Assembly: GCF_001637225.1 (NCBI RefSeq) | Contig: NZ_LVJI01000029.1 | Location: forward strand, 1 to 52,449 | DNA: 52,449 bases | Source: Paenibacillus antarcticus | Lineage (GTDB): Bacteria; Bacillota; Bacilli; Paenibacillales; Paenibacillaceae | Direction: 5' to 3' | In this document: in pieces, positions 17,397 through 26,199 of the stretch | How positions within the stretch are numbered: position 1 is the stretch's first letter | How the letters are laid out: every line of letters begins with the position of its first letter | The notes under the pieces: model-generated | The model's database searches: none | Seen by the model: the letters and a program-made list of their open reading frames with translations, nothing else | Told to the model about the DNA's origin: nothing | Position numbers and translations under genes: made by a program

Positions 17397-17621
17397 AGAA
17401 TCCCCATTGCATAGTTACGCTGATTGCTTTGCTCTTTTATATAGAGAAGAAGGGGATTCTGGCGGGGGAGGGAGCCCAGTAGTGGCCACATATTATCTTC
17501 GAAGGAGCAGAGTATAGCATTTCCTTTAGATAAACCATTCAAGTTCGTAATGAGAAAAAATGCGAGCTTCAAGGTACAGAAGATCCTTATGTTTATTACA
17601 TAAGAGTGATAGGAATAGATT

Positions 17622-17652
17622 AAAAAATGCGGCCAATTTATGGCCGCATTTT
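17622..17652 (-). terminator. Terminator of msrA
   Basis: AAAATGCGGCC and GGCCGCATTTT form the stem; the minus-strand read ends in six T. 17397-17621 has an AGAATCCCC / GGGGATTCT pair 45 bp apart but no gene. Confidence 0.8.
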
Positions 17653-17655
17653 ACT

Positions 17656-18174
17656 TTAACTCCAATATTTCTCGATAATGTCATTACGTCCGGAGTAGAC
17701 TCGGGATTCTTTGTAAAACTCCGGATTTTTGCGATGGTAATCTTGATGATATTCTTCCGCCGGATAAAATACAGACGCTTCTTCAATTCCAGTAACTATC
17801 GGCTTATCAAAGCGTCCGCTTTGTTCAAGATCATGTCTAGACTTAATAGCCAGTAAACGTTGCTCTTCATTATGGAATAGGATTGCCGCCCGATATTGGC
17901 TTTTCCGATCGTTACCTTGTCCTGTCGCATCAGTTGGATCAATTTGTGGCCAATAAAGCTCTAGCAATTTTTCGTAAGGGAAGATAGTCGGATCATAAGT
18001 GATTTGGACTACTTCCAAATGTCCGGTTTCTCCTGTCAACACTTGTTCGTAAGTAGGATATTCCACTGAGCCGCCCATATAACCAGAAATAATTCCGTGA
18101 ATGCCCGGCTGTTTTTCGAATGGAGTTACCATACACCAGAAGCATCCACCTGCAAACGTTGCTTTTTGAATCAT
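17656..18174 (-). CDS. msrA: Peptide-methionine (S)-S-oxide reductase MsrA
   Basis: 172 residues. The catalytic motif GGCFWC is at residues 9-14 (nucleophile Cys11). It is followed by the family signatures GYMGG, YPTYEQVLTGETGHLEVVQI, DPTDATGQGND and FYPAEEYHQDY. MsrA reduces methionine-S-sulfoxide in oxidised proteins using thioredoxin. Full length, with GAGGGGAA before the ATG. It is a single gene with its own terminator; there is no MsrB fusion or neighbour. Confidence 0.95.
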   Translation of the reverse strand: MIQKATFAGGCFWCMVTPFEKQPGIHGIISGYMGGSVEYPTYEQVLTGETGHLEVVQITYDPTIFPYEKLLELYWPQIDPTDATGQGNDRKSQYRAAILFHNEEQRLLAIKSRHDLEQSGRFDKPIVTGIEEASVFYPAEEYHQDYHRKNPEFYKESRVYSGRNDIIEKYWS

Positions 18175-18288
18175 ACGTTCCCCTCATTTCATGTTGATTT
18201 TAATAATTATAGGGTTACGATAAAGCGAAGTCTATAAAAACAAATGGGCCGTTTTTATTTTTTTAGGGAACTATCATAATTAGCGAGA

Positions 18289-18322
18289 AAAAAGGCCGCA
18301 GCTAGTTTAGTAGCTGTAGCCT
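18289..18322 (-). terminator. Terminator of the aldo/keto reductase relic
   Basis: AGGCTACAGCT pairs with AGCTGCGGCCT with small mismatches; the minus-strand read continues into TTTTTT. Confidence 0.65.
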
Positions 18323-18336
18323 CATGATCGTATCAA

Positions 18337-18822
18337 TTAAATATCAAGTTTATGGGTACCCATCCATTTTACCATTTCAGGATCGCGATGTGAAAAGAAC
18401 AAGCTTTCTTTCGTATCTAACGTACTAATCGATTCCATATCCTCTTGACTTAATTCAAAATCAAAGATATTTATGTTCTCGAACATTCTTTCTTTACGTA
18501 CAGATTTTGGAATCACAACAACTTCTCTTTATGTCAACCAACGCAAAACCACTTGAGCAACAGATTTATTATACTTTTCAGCTATAGGTACCAATACCTC
18601 ATTCTGGAACAAGTTATTTTTCCCTTCAGCAAAAGGCGCCCAGGACTCAACCTGAACATTGTTTTCTTTCATGAATTCTGCACTTAAGATTTGCTGGTTG
18701 AAGGGGTGTGTTTCGACCTGATTTACAGCAGGAGTTACTTCGTTATGAATAATCAAATCGATCAGAGGATCCGGCTGGAAGTTACTAACGCCGATTGCCC
18801 GAATCTTTCCTTCACGAGCCAT
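18337..18822 (-). pseudogene. Aldo/keto reductase, 5' truncated with nonsense codon
   Basis: The protein reads REGKIRAIGVSNF, then NQVETHPF, then VAQVVLRWLT, a TAA, and continues in the same frame as REVVVIPKSVRKERM to DPEMVKWMGTHKLDI. The stop at 18529-18531 replaces the glutamine normally found in RWLTQR and is a single C-to-T change. The first ~140 residues, with the catalytic Asp/Tyr/Lys, are missing. The break point is directly next to the beginning of the AraC relic, so one deletion removed both 5' ends. Confidence 0.85.
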
Positions 18823-18823
18823 G

Positions 18824-19379
18824 TTCGTTGGTCAGATCGAGTTATCAATATTGGATTCCGTGCTTCGTTTGGTTCAATTGCTCGATTCACCTCAAGACAT
18901 TCCATTTCTTGCACCTATTCATAAGAAAGAGATCATCTATAGACTCCTTCAAGGGCAATATGGGGCAACGCTTGCACAAATTGCAATGGAAGGAAGTAAC
19001 ACCTATCGCATCAGGGGGGGCAATCGACCAAATTATCCAACATTATGATCAACCTTTAAGAATTGAAGAGCTTGCAGAAGTCGCTAATATGAGCACTTCT
19101 TCGTTCCACAGACATTTTAAGGAAATGACTAACATGAGCCCACTTCAATTTCAAAAACATCTTCGGTTACAAGAAGCCCGGAGTCTTTTGTTAATGGAGT
19201 CAGGAGATGCTACTGAGGTTGCGTATCGGATTGGTTATGAAAGTGCATCCCAGTTTAGCCGTGAATATTCTCGTATGTTTGGATTTCCTCCTAAGGCAGA
19301 CATAAAGCGACTGAAGGAAACATTCGAGCAATTAGAAGGGAATCTAGATAAAAACCTTATTTGGACGTCCAATTTGTGA
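18824..19379 (+). pseudogene. AraC family regulator, 5' truncated and frameshifted
   Basis: The first frame gives DSPQDIPFLAPIHKKEIIYR and ends near 19015. The second frame gives IEELAEVANMSTSSFHRHFK and VAYRIGYESASQFSREYSRM, a normal AraC-type double helix-turn-helix. The frames join at a run of seven G (19014-19020); six would restore the frame. Roughly the first 90 residues of the AraC_N domain are gone at the junction with the aldo/keto reductase relic. The C-terminal DNA-binding domain is intact on its own, but has no obvious start. Confidence 0.8.
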
Positions 19380-19420
19380 TGGGTGACAATCATTCGTTCA
19401 CAGAATATCTCATCATAATA

Positions 19421-19457
19421 AAGAAAGGCAGCTGGTCTTCATCCAGCTGCCTTTCTT
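19421..19457 (+). terminator. Terminator after the AraC relic
   Basis: AAGAAAGGCAGCTGG and CCAGCTGCCTTTCTT form a perfect 15-base stem with a seven-base loop. 19458-19706 has no supported gene. Confidence 0.8.
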
Positions 19458-19706
19458 CGTTTACGGACAATCAGAAGTTAACTCAATCTCCGATAGACAC
19501 TAACCATTAGACCCGTAATTATTTGTTCCATCGATAAAGAGTTATTCTCATATTGCTCCTCCAGTCTGCAGCGGCAAGAGAATTAGGCAATTATTTGAGA
19601 CAATCGAGATAACGGTGTACTCATTATGTCATGCATAATAAGATGAACGAAAAAAAGTGGGTTGGAAATTGAACAACTAGAACCTATTAATAAGGAGGGA
19701 AATAAG

Positions 19707-19850
19707 ATGAAAATACGATACTTAATCACCCTTGGGTTGGCAATTATAATCACATTAGTTATTTTTCATTTAAAGGGAACGAGTTCTTGTACCAATTCGT
19801 GGACGAGAACTCGTTCCCTTTGCAGTATAGGACACAATATTGCCGATTGA
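19707..19850 (+). pseudogene. Small membrane-leader gene interrupted by a hairpin repeat
   Basis: A strong AAGGAGGG at 19692 precedes an ATG that opens MKIRYLITLGLAIIITLVIF, a membrane anchor or signal. The frame then runs straight into a perfect 16-bp inverted repeat (AAAGGGAACGAGTTCT at 19772-19787, complement at 19806-19821) and stops soon after. The repeat contains GTTCTTGTACC, related to the family A hairpins. It probably inserted into, or replaced, the rest of a small exported-protein gene. The 130 bp before the GH43 end hold nothing else. Confidence 0.5.
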
Positions 19851-19981
19851 CCAATCCCAAAAAATACCCTCCATCCAACAGTGTTCAATCTCTCTTAGAA
19901 TGAACATCTTGTCTTATTGTTAACATGAGGGGGGAATTCTATTGAATTACAATTTATCTAGCGACAATGATGTCGGAAGCA

Positions 19982-21478
19982 TTAAGAATAAACGCAGCTG
20001 AAATTTGTGAACTCCGCAGAAGGATCATCGACTTCTCCAGTGGCATACAAACCGATAAGTACACCTGTAAAGCCGCCTGCAACTTCAGATGAGAGATATT
20101 TTGTTTGTGCGGTTCCTAGTAAGGTCTCGGTACCATCAATCTGAACATAGAAGTAATAATAAGTGGGGGTAGCTTTAATAACCAAGACAGCATGATTTAC
20201 CTGGCTCAGATTTCTGGCTTTTTCTATAGATTTAATGTCTCCGATATTAAGCCGTTCAATGACTTCGTATCCATTTTGATGTTCGCGTAGCGCCAAATCA
20301 TAGTGATGGTTTTCGTCCATATAGAGAGTAATACCGGCTTCGCCTCTGGCAAGGGTGATATCGCATGATATAACCGCGTTGAAGTCTTTTTGACGAATAC
20401 CTATAAATGTCGGGGATGCCGGTACATCCAGTGTAACTTCTGTTCCATTAAGCTTTACTTTGTCAGGTTCTAACAGATAATTTTCTGGAGCTGGATGCCG
20501 AAGATAACACCAATCTAGATTCCAGTCCGTATTCTCGAACGTATAGAATTTTTTCTCTTGATGACTGATCGTGCTCGCAATACGATCAGTCTCGAAGCTC
20601 ATAAGTGTGGTGCCGTTGTGACCCGCAGTAAACCAGCCGTCTTCGCTAAAGGTAACTGGCGTTAAGAAAACTTCCCGCCCTAAGTGATGATAGGATAGAT
20701 ACTGTCCGGTCTGCCGGAATCCAAGATGATAAAGCCACCAATTTCCTTCGTGGTCTTGTATCAGGTCACTGTGACCAACACCCTGCAGTTCGTAACCGCC
20801 CAAATTACGATTGGTCAGTACGGGATTTTCCGCATAGGCTACGAACGGCCCTGAAGGTGAATTTCCCCGTGCATAAGTGACCATATGGCCATATTCGGTT
20901 CCTCCTTCAGCTGCCAGCAAGTAATATTGTGCATTAATTTTGTACAAATGAGGACTTTCTAAATATCTTCCACCCGATCCTTGCCATACTGAGCAGCTTG
21001 GAGTCAACTTGCGTCCGGTTTCAATTTCGATTTCACACTGGACAATGCCATCAACCCCATAATCATCAGTACCATTGCTCATGAAATATGTCTTACTATC
21101 TTCAAAATATAAATCCGGATCGATTCCTCCTTGATCAACATTTATCGGTTCAGACCATTCACAATAAATATCATCAGTCCAGACATAGAAGTTCTGGCGT
21201 GCAGTTGCATTTGTAGTCGTCATGTAGAATCGGCCGTTGTTATAGCGCAGGGTGGGAGCAAAAACACCTCCGGAGCTGTCCACAGTGTCCAACTGAATCT
21301 GGCTTTTTCGGGTTAGGCAATGCCCGATTTGTATCCAATTTATCAGATCTTTGCTTTCGAAAATTGGAACCCCAGGGAAATACTGAAAGGAACTGCAGGC
21401 CAGATAATAGGTGTCATCCACTTTGCAAACGCTTGGGTCGGGGTAGAAACCTTTAATGACCGGGTTATTGTAGTTCAT
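19982..21478 (-). CDS. GH43 beta-xylosidase / arabinofuranosidase
   Basis: 498 residues, cytoplasmic (no signal peptide). The five-bladed propeller of glycoside hydrolase family 43 is read from FYPDPSV (general base Asp14), GGIDPDLYF (Asp120, pKa modulator) and GRYLESPHLY (Glu174, general acid). A C-terminal beta-sandwich domain (from about residue 320, with a VTLDVPASPTFIGIRQKDF stretch) matches the GH43 C2 module of XynB-like enzymes. It would cleave short xylo- or arabino-oligosaccharides after uptake. GGAGAGG precedes the ATG. It is divergent from the regulator at 21640 with shared TTAAATTAACAT sites. Confidence 0.9.
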   Translation of the reverse strand: MNYNNPVIKGFYPDPSVCKVDDTYYLACSSFQYFPGVPIFESKDLINWIQIGHCLTRKSQIQLDTVDSSGGVFAPTLRYNNGRFYMTTTNATARQNFYVWTDDIYCEWSEPINVDQGGIDPDLYFEDSKTYFMSNGTDDYGVDGIVQCEIEIETGRKLTPSCSVWQGSGGRYLESPHLYKINAQYYLLAAEGGTEYGHMVTYARGNSPSGPFVAYAENPVLTNRNLGGYELQGVGHSDLIQDHEGNWWLYHLGFRQTGQYLSYHHLGREVFLTPVTFSEDGWFTAGHNGTTLMSFETDRIASTISHQEKKFYTFENTDWNLDWCYLRHPAPENYLLEPDKVKLNGTEVTLDVPASPTFIGIRQKDFNAVISCDITLARGEAGITLYMDENHHYDLALREHQNGYEVIERLNIGDIKSIEKARNLSQVNHAVLVIKATPTYYYFYVQIDGTETLLGTAQTKYLSSEVAGGFTGVLIGLYATGEVDDPSAEFTNFSCVYS

Positions 21479-21492
21479 TGTCCACCTCTCCT

Positions 21493-21618
21493 TTAAATTA
21501 ACATAAATAAGAATTCAATTTGATTGAAACTAAGAAAATTAAACACCATTGCTCAAAGTAATTCAATGGAGCAGAATTAGAGTTTCATGTTAAATTAACA
21601 TATATGTTATTTTAACGA
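21493..21618. promoter_or_regulatory. Two TTAAATTAACAT sites between GH43 and regulator
   Basis: TTAAATTAACAT occurs at 21493-21504 and again at 21590-21601, the latter inside TGTTAAATTAACA, with a further ATGTTATTTTAAC at 21604-21616. One lies just before each gene's start region. They are candidate operators of the ArsR-type regulator at 21640. Confidence 0.5.
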
Positions 21619-21639
21619 TTGATAGTGAGGAGATTATAG

Positions 21640-22566
21640 ATGTTAAAAGCGAATGGGGAACCGAAATTTATGGCTTTATATGAAGCGCTGGCCAGTGAAG
21701 TTAGGTGGAGAATCATGGGGTTGATTGCTGATAGTGAGATTAATGTAAAGGATATTGCGGCAAAGCTAGAACTTAGCCCTTCTATTGTGACCATGCACAT
21801 CCGAAAACTCGAACAAGCCGAATTGATCGAATGCCGCAGGGTACGTATAAATGGAGGGACACACAAAATGTGTTTCCTTAAACAAAAAAACATCGAAGTT
21901 GAACTGCCATCCAGTAACCAAACTGTGAGGATAAAAGAGCAGACGATTTCAGTCGGTCATTATACCGCTTTTGAAATCCATCCTACATGTGGGCTTGGGA
22001 CCCAAGAAAAAGAAATTGGAATTTGGGATGAAGCTCGCTTCTTTCTCGATCCCGAGCGAGTTCATGCTGCCATTTTGTGGTTCGGGAGAGGATACGTAGA
22101 GTATAAAACACCTAACTATCTTCTTCCTGATGAAACGCCTGAGGCCATCGAAATTTCAATGGAACTAGCTTCTGAAGCCCCCGGATTGAGAGATCATTGG
22201 CCTTCGGATATCCGATTTACGTTTAACGGTGTTTTGCTTGGAACTTGGACCAGCCCTGCAGACTTCGGAAGAGCGGCTCGTGGCAAATATACGCCTGAAT
22301 GGTGGCATAGAAATGTGAATCAATACGGATTGTTGAAGACTATACGCATAGACGCCCTAGGAACATCTATAGATGGAGAACGCATGTCGGACGTAACTAT
22401 TAAGGATATCAAGCTAAAGGAACAATTCTGGACGCTACGTTTCACGGTGGACGAGAATTCTGTTAACGTTGGAGGATTGACGCTCTATGGAGCTGGATTC
22501 GGCAATCATGACCAAGATATTATAATCCGCATTTGTCTTAGCAATAGTATGTATTTTCAATTCTAA
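21640..22566 (+). CDS. ArsR-type winged-helix regulator with sugar-hydrolase-linked C-terminal domain
   Basis: 308 residues. Residues about 12-75 form a winged helix (LASEVRWRIMGLIAD, VKDIAAKLELSPSIVTMHIRKLEQAELIE). The C-terminal ~220 residues, rich in aromatic beta strands (FGRGYVEYKTPNYLLPD, DIRFTFNGVLLGTW, YGLLKTIRIDALG), match regulators found beside glycosidase genes in paenibacilli and are probably the sugar sensor. The ATG has GTGAGGAG upstream. Divergence from the GH43 gene suggests it controls that gene. The last residues look ordinary and there is no frameshift. Confidence 0.75.
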   Translation: MLKANGEPKFMALYEALASEVRWRIMGLIADSEINVKDIAAKLELSPSIVTMHIRKLEQAELIECRRVRINGGTHKMCFLKQKNIEVELPSSNQTVRIKEQTISVGHYTAFEIHPTCGLGTQEKEIGIWDEARFFLDPERVHAAILWFGRGYVEYKTPNYLLPDETPEAIEISMELASEAPGLRDHWPSDIRFTFNGVLLGTWTSPADFGRAARGKYTPEWWHRNVNQYGLLKTIRIDALGTSIDGERMSDVTIKDIKLKEQFWTLRFTVDENSVNVGGLTLYGAGFGNHDQDIIIRICLSNSMYFQF

Positions 22567-22606
22567 AAGACAAGAACACAGTCAGTGTACGGAAAGTCTA
22601 AGGGAA

Positions 22607-23527
22607 TTGATTCAAGAGTATGTGGATAAGAATCCCAATATAGATCCAAATCGCATAACTCACCCCCTATCGGGAGAGTGCACAGAGAAATTCATTTTCA
22701 AGTTCGATGCCCTTCGAACACAATGGGAGATCGAAACCAGTAAACCGTTGAACAGCTACTTACAACAATACATCCTCGAACAAATTGAACAATTTGATGC
22801 CATATACTCACGATTCCGACATGACTCCATCATCACTCATATGGCTTCTGCCCATAAAGGAGGGAGTTTCCTCTTTCCCGATGACTCCATTGTCTTATTT
22901 GATCTTTACGATAAGCTCCACAAATTAAGTGAAGGAGCAGTGAATCCACTATTGGGTCGCGACCTAGAGTTGCTTTGGATACGATCAGTCCTATTCGTTC
23001 AAACCAGCCCCCGAGCTTATCATAAACGAGACAAGTGCTGGTGAAAGATATTATTAGAACGGGACATACACTTCATACTCTTCAGCCGCTACTGATTGAC
23101 GTGGGAGCTGCTGGGAAGGGATATCTTGTGGATAATATCTCACAGATTCTGCAAGGAGTTGGGATTACCGACTTTGTTGTCGATGGAAGTGGAGACTTCC
23201 GTCATTCAGGTGAGTCCGGTATTCGAGTGGGACTTGAACACCCATTCAATGCTAGCTTAGTGATTGACATCGCTAACATAAAAAAACGGTCAATGTGTGC
23301 ATCAGCGATTAATAGGCGAGCTTGGGGTGATAATTTGCATCACGTAATTGACGCAAGGACAGGGAAGCCTGTCCACATGGGTTGTCGCTGATGGTATGGC
23401 CACAGCTCTGTTTTTCACAAGAGGTGAACTTCTTTTGAAGGAGTTTCAATTTTCCTATGTACGAATGTTTAGTAATGGATGCGCTGAGATGTCTGAGAAC
23501 TTCGATGGTGAGCTATTCGTTAACTAA
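22607..23527 (+). pseudogene. FAD:protein FMN transferase (ApbE) pseudogene
   Basis: Three successive frames rebuild an ApbE protein: FKFDALRTQWEIE and GAVNPLLGRDLELL; then LIDVGAAGKGYLVDNI, FVVDGSGDFRHSG and HHVIDARTGKP; then TWVVADGMATALFF to FDGELFVN and a stop at 23525. Frame changes lie near 23000-23040 and near 23380. The MGT glycine is also lost (DALRT). ApbE normally attaches FMN to flavoproteins outside the membrane; this copy is inactive. Confidence 0.85.
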
Positions 23528-23974
23528 ATTAATAGTGAATCAACTTCCACAAATTGAGATCATGAATCAATTCATTATGCTTTTATGTCCCAATTTTTAT
23601 CGGGCTTAATGATGCCAATTTATGCAGTTTATCGGGAAATTTAGTTATGGTGGACCTATCGTTATTATAGACCAGGGATTTGATACACCCCGGACAAATC
23701 AAGGGAAGAAAGGAAAATGTACACATGGATAAATGTGACTATTTTTAAGTTAAAACCTCGAAAATTTAGCCATAACTCATAGATTTATGTGCTTTTTAGC
23801 ACCAAATGTATGCAATGCCTTAGCATTTTTAGTCTTTTAGCTCGTTCCAGTCAAAAAAACTCTGGATACAGCAATATGAAGCGGGTATTGATGGTTCTGA
23901 AAGAATAATTGAGATGTGAAAAAGATTGTAATTAAAAATGAAGTATGTATAATTAAGAGAAAAATAAATTTTGA
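23528..23974. other. Intergenic region without a supported gene
   Basis: A/T-rich. It includes a short frame (QYEAGIDGSERIIEM, about 23868-23917) that reads like the end of a lost gene, but I cannot assign a family. The riboswitch promoter probably lies at its right end (TATAAT at 23948-23953 is in ATGTATAATTAAG). Confidence 0.4.
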
Positions 23975-24107
23975 ATGTTTTCTAGGGTTCCGCGATTTCT
24001 AAATCGGCTGGTCCGAGAGAAAACTCACAGCCTATAGGTTGTGTCACGGAGGGATAAAAGCCTGGGAGATAAACTGTTGAGAGACAGTTTGTTTCCCAGG
24101 CTTTTTT
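23975..24107 (+). promoter_or_regulatory. Guanidine-I (ykkC) riboswitch with terminator
   Basis: The conserved blocks are in order: CTAGGGTTCCG (23982-23992), GGCTGGTCCGAGAGAAAAC, then CACGGAGGGATAAAAGCC and TGGGAG. They match the guanidine-I class. The expression platform is a terminator in which AAGCCTGGGA pairs with TCCCAGGCTT, followed by six T (to about 24107). Guanidinium binding to the aptamer would stop this terminator forming and turn on the two SMR genes downstream. Confidence 0.93.
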
Positions 24108-24172
24108 ATATTTTTGCTACATTTGATAAATACTTCATATGTAGCGTAATTCTGTAGAGGAGTGTGGAAGAA

Positions 24173-24508
24173 ATGAACAAAACGTGGTTATCTGTCATTA
24201 TTGCAGCGGTATTTGAGGTGGGATGGGTCATTGGATTGAAACATGCCAGTGGGACCCTAGAATGGGGAGCTACAGTGATCGCCATCATTGTAAGCTTCAC
24301 TTTGATGATTAGAACTTCTCGATTCCTGCCTGTAGGAACTGTATACGCCGTTTTCGTTGGATTAGGTACTGCAGGTACTGTTTTTGCAGAAATTATTCTA
24401 TTTGGTTCTCCTATCCAGATTGAAAAAATGGCGCTCGTTGCAGTGCTGCTCCTGGGTGTCATTGGCCTGAAAATGTTAAGCAAAGAGAAAAAAAAGGAGG
24501 AGGCATAA
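24173..24508 (+). CDS. ykkC: SMR transporter subunit, guanidinium exporter type
   Basis: 111 residues and four membrane helices. The first helix carries the essential glutamate (VFEVGWVIGLKHA), and the later PVGTVYAVFVGLGTAGTV is the SMR signature. GAGGAG at 24157-24162 favours the ATG at 24173 over a GTG nine bases earlier. It lies directly after a guanidine-I riboswitch and three bases before its partner gene, so it is probably one half of a YkkCD-type paired exporter of guanidinium compounds. Symbol by analogy with Bacillus. Confidence 0.85.
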   Translation: MNKTWLSVIIAAVFEVGWVIGLKHASGTLEWGATVIAIIVSFTLMIRTSRFLPVGTVYAVFVGLGTAGTVFAEIILFGSPIQIEKMALVAVLLLGVIGLKMLSKEKKKEEA

Positions 24509-24511
24509 TTC

Positions 24512-24826
24512 ATGGATTGGGTATTTCTAATTTTAGCGGGGATATTTGAAATGTTCGGAGTCCTTATGATTAATAAGTTGAACAAAGACCGTAACTTGGT
24601 CTCATTCCTATTGTTAGTTGCAGGATTCGGCTTAAGCTTTTTGTTCTTGTCCTTTGCAATGGCAACTCTGCCGATGGGGACAGCATATGCCGTTTGGACA
24701 GGAATAGGAGCATCGGGAGGAGCTATTCTCGGAATGATCTTTTATGGTGAATCAAGAAATGTCCTGAGAATTGTATTTATTGCCATGGTGCTTGGATCTG
24801 CAGTAGGCTTGAAGTTAGTAAGCTAA
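24512..24826 (+). CDS. ykkD: SMR transporter subunit, partner
   Basis: 104 residues and four membrane helices. IFEMFGVLMINKL holds the essential glutamate of helix 1, and PMGTAYAVWTGIGASGG is the classic SMR signature. The three-base gap from the upstream subunit and the AAGGAGGAGG inside the end of that gene indicate coupled translation. The unequal pair suggests a heterodimer with opposite membrane orientation, as known for paired SMR proteins. It is controlled by the guanidine riboswitch. Confidence 0.85.
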   Translation: MDWVFLILAGIFEMFGVLMINKLNKDRNLVSFLLLVAGFGLSFLFLSFAMATLPMGTAYAVWTGIGASGGAILGMIFYGESRNVLRIVFIAMVLGSAVGLKLVS

Positions 24827-24913
24827 CTTCTTATTAAACTAACGGGTAGAATATTGCAACTTTGTGAGTATGTTTACGTTTATTAAGGAAGAGCTTGAAA
24901 AAGGATGTGTGTA

Positions 24914-25441
24914 ATGAAGCGAAAAATTGCTTTTTCACTTACGATATTAACAATAATTGCAACTATATTCTCCATTTGGAACTTCATACCCAAGCGGTAC
25001 TCAGAGACAGTAAATGGTGTTTATTATCAATTAGGAACGGAAGGAATAATCGAGAGTATAAAAGTACATCTTGATGGAAAATTGCAAAATCATATAAATG
25101 GCAATAGAACCTTTAAAGGTATCGTTTACTTTGAAGGAAGTAAGGTTCCTCAAATTCCTAAAGATAGAACAGAATTAGAGTTGCATTACGATGGTCATAA
25201 TTTCACAACCATTTTCAACGCTTTTCGAATCATAGATGATAAAGGGAGAATAGAGCCTGATATTTTCACTTACGGTTGGCTATATACTGATGATAAATTC
25301 TCTGAATTTACAATTAAAGTTATGAATGATGATGACCAGTGGTCCCCATCAAACGGACTTATGATTACAGCACCAGCGAAAGATAGGCAGGAAGCAACGA
25401 AAAGGTCCCAAGAGTTAATCAAGGAGTTTGAAGGAAAGTAG
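24914..25441 (+). CDS. Membrane-anchored or exported protein of unknown function
   Basis: About 175 residues from the ATG at 24914, which has AAAAGGA nine bases upstream. An N-terminal hydrophobic segment (IAFSLTILTIIATIFSIWNF) is followed by a mostly beta extracellular part (VNGVYYQLGTE, FKGIVYFEGSK, TELELHYDGHNF). The end is a charged helix. Similar single-anchor proteins are common in bacilli. No family was recognised. It is separated from the SMR genes by a family B repeat and is probably independent. Confidence 0.65.
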   Translation: MKRKIAFSLTILTIIATIFSIWNFIPKRYSETVNGVYYQLGTEGIIESIKVHLDGKLQNHINGNRTFKGIVYFEGSKVPQIPKDRTELELHYDGHNFTTIFNAFRIIDDKGRIEPDIFTYGWLYTDDKFSEFTIKVMNDDDQWSPSNGLMITAPAKDRQEATKRSQELIKEFEGK

Positions 25442-25589
25442 AAAATGTTTGAACTAACGGACGGATTCTCCAATTAGACAATATCACTAGGAATAAGTGG
25501 GATTTCGTGGTATATATAGTGAAAAAGAAGTGTATCTTATTGACACGACTATGTACGACCGATTCCGACATTAATTAGGAGTGAATGCA

Positions 25590-25970
25590 ATGGGAATACG
25601 AATAGTCATCATTGGTGTTGTCTGTGTAATTGGCTTAGTGTCAGGAACGATGGCTCTCGATAGTACAAATGCTAACTACGCAATCAATCAAAGCTCTGTA
25701 CAAGCTCCTAACTTCCCTAAAAATGAAAGTGGACAGACATACGGATCTGCATCGGATGCCACTTCTCCATATACAGAACCGGATTTAATTAAAGCATATG
25801 GTGTAGACGGAACTAACGGATATGTGCTGAAAAAAGATTTGGACGGGGAGATGCCAACTACCCCTGAGGAAGCATTAGCTCAACAGAAGAGTAGACCAGC
25901 GGGTGGTCGTGACATCCCATTATATGACGTTGATGGTAAAACTGTAATTGGTGTCTTTCATATTGGATAA
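25590..25970 (+). CDS. Small secreted protein with conserved YGVDG/IPLYD motifs
   Basis: About 126 residues. TAGGAG at 25576-25581 supports the ATG at 25590. A signal peptide or anchor (IVIIGVVCVIGLVSGTMA) precedes NFPKNESGQTYGSASDA, DLIKAYGVDGTNGYVLKKDL, TPEEALAQQ and IPLYDVDGKTVIGVFHIG. I recall this motif set from a family of small exported proteins in bacilli that lacks a known function; the ending IPLYDVDGKTVIG is its most conserved part. Intact, monocistronic. Confidence 0.65.
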   Translation: MGIRIVIIGVVCVIGLVSGTMALDSTNANYAINQSSVQAPNFPKNESGQTYGSASDATSPYTEPDLIKAYGVDGTNGYVLKKDLDGEMPTTPEEALAQQKSRPAGGRDIPLYDVDGKTVIGVFHIG

Positions 25971-26005
25971 TAGATACTGGGCAATACCCCGATAATCATA
26001 AAGAC

Positions 26006-26100
26006 TCGTAAGCTAACGGGACACGATAGTTGAATAATACATTGATGAGCAGGTACTTTGGTAACCTGTTCTTTTTATTAAGCTAACGGGGCAGATTAAT
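26006..26100. repeat. Family B repeats, two copies with a terminator-like middle
   Basis: AGCTAACGGGACACGATAGT at 26011-26030, then TTGAATAATACATTGATGAG, a hairpin (GCAGGTAC..GTAACCTGTTC) with T run, and a second TAAGCTAACGGGGCAG at 26088-26103. The first half with the hairpin recurs at 48371-48432 in almost the same form. Confidence 0.65.
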
Positions 26101-26199
26101 GGAACTTTTATGTATTTATAGTGTCTAAAACTATGAGTTTATTTGTTGATTATCATAGGCATTATTTGAGTAGAATTAAACAAAATGGAGGGGATGAAC

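Noticed and set aside
17234..17572. Minus-strand frame over the end of the WYL regulator
   Set aside because: Shadow of the regulator's C-terminal domain plus intergenic sequence; no start signal.
24106..24585. Minus-strand frame across the first SMR gene
   Set aside because: Shadow of the SMR coding sequence and the riboswitch terminator; composition not protein-like.
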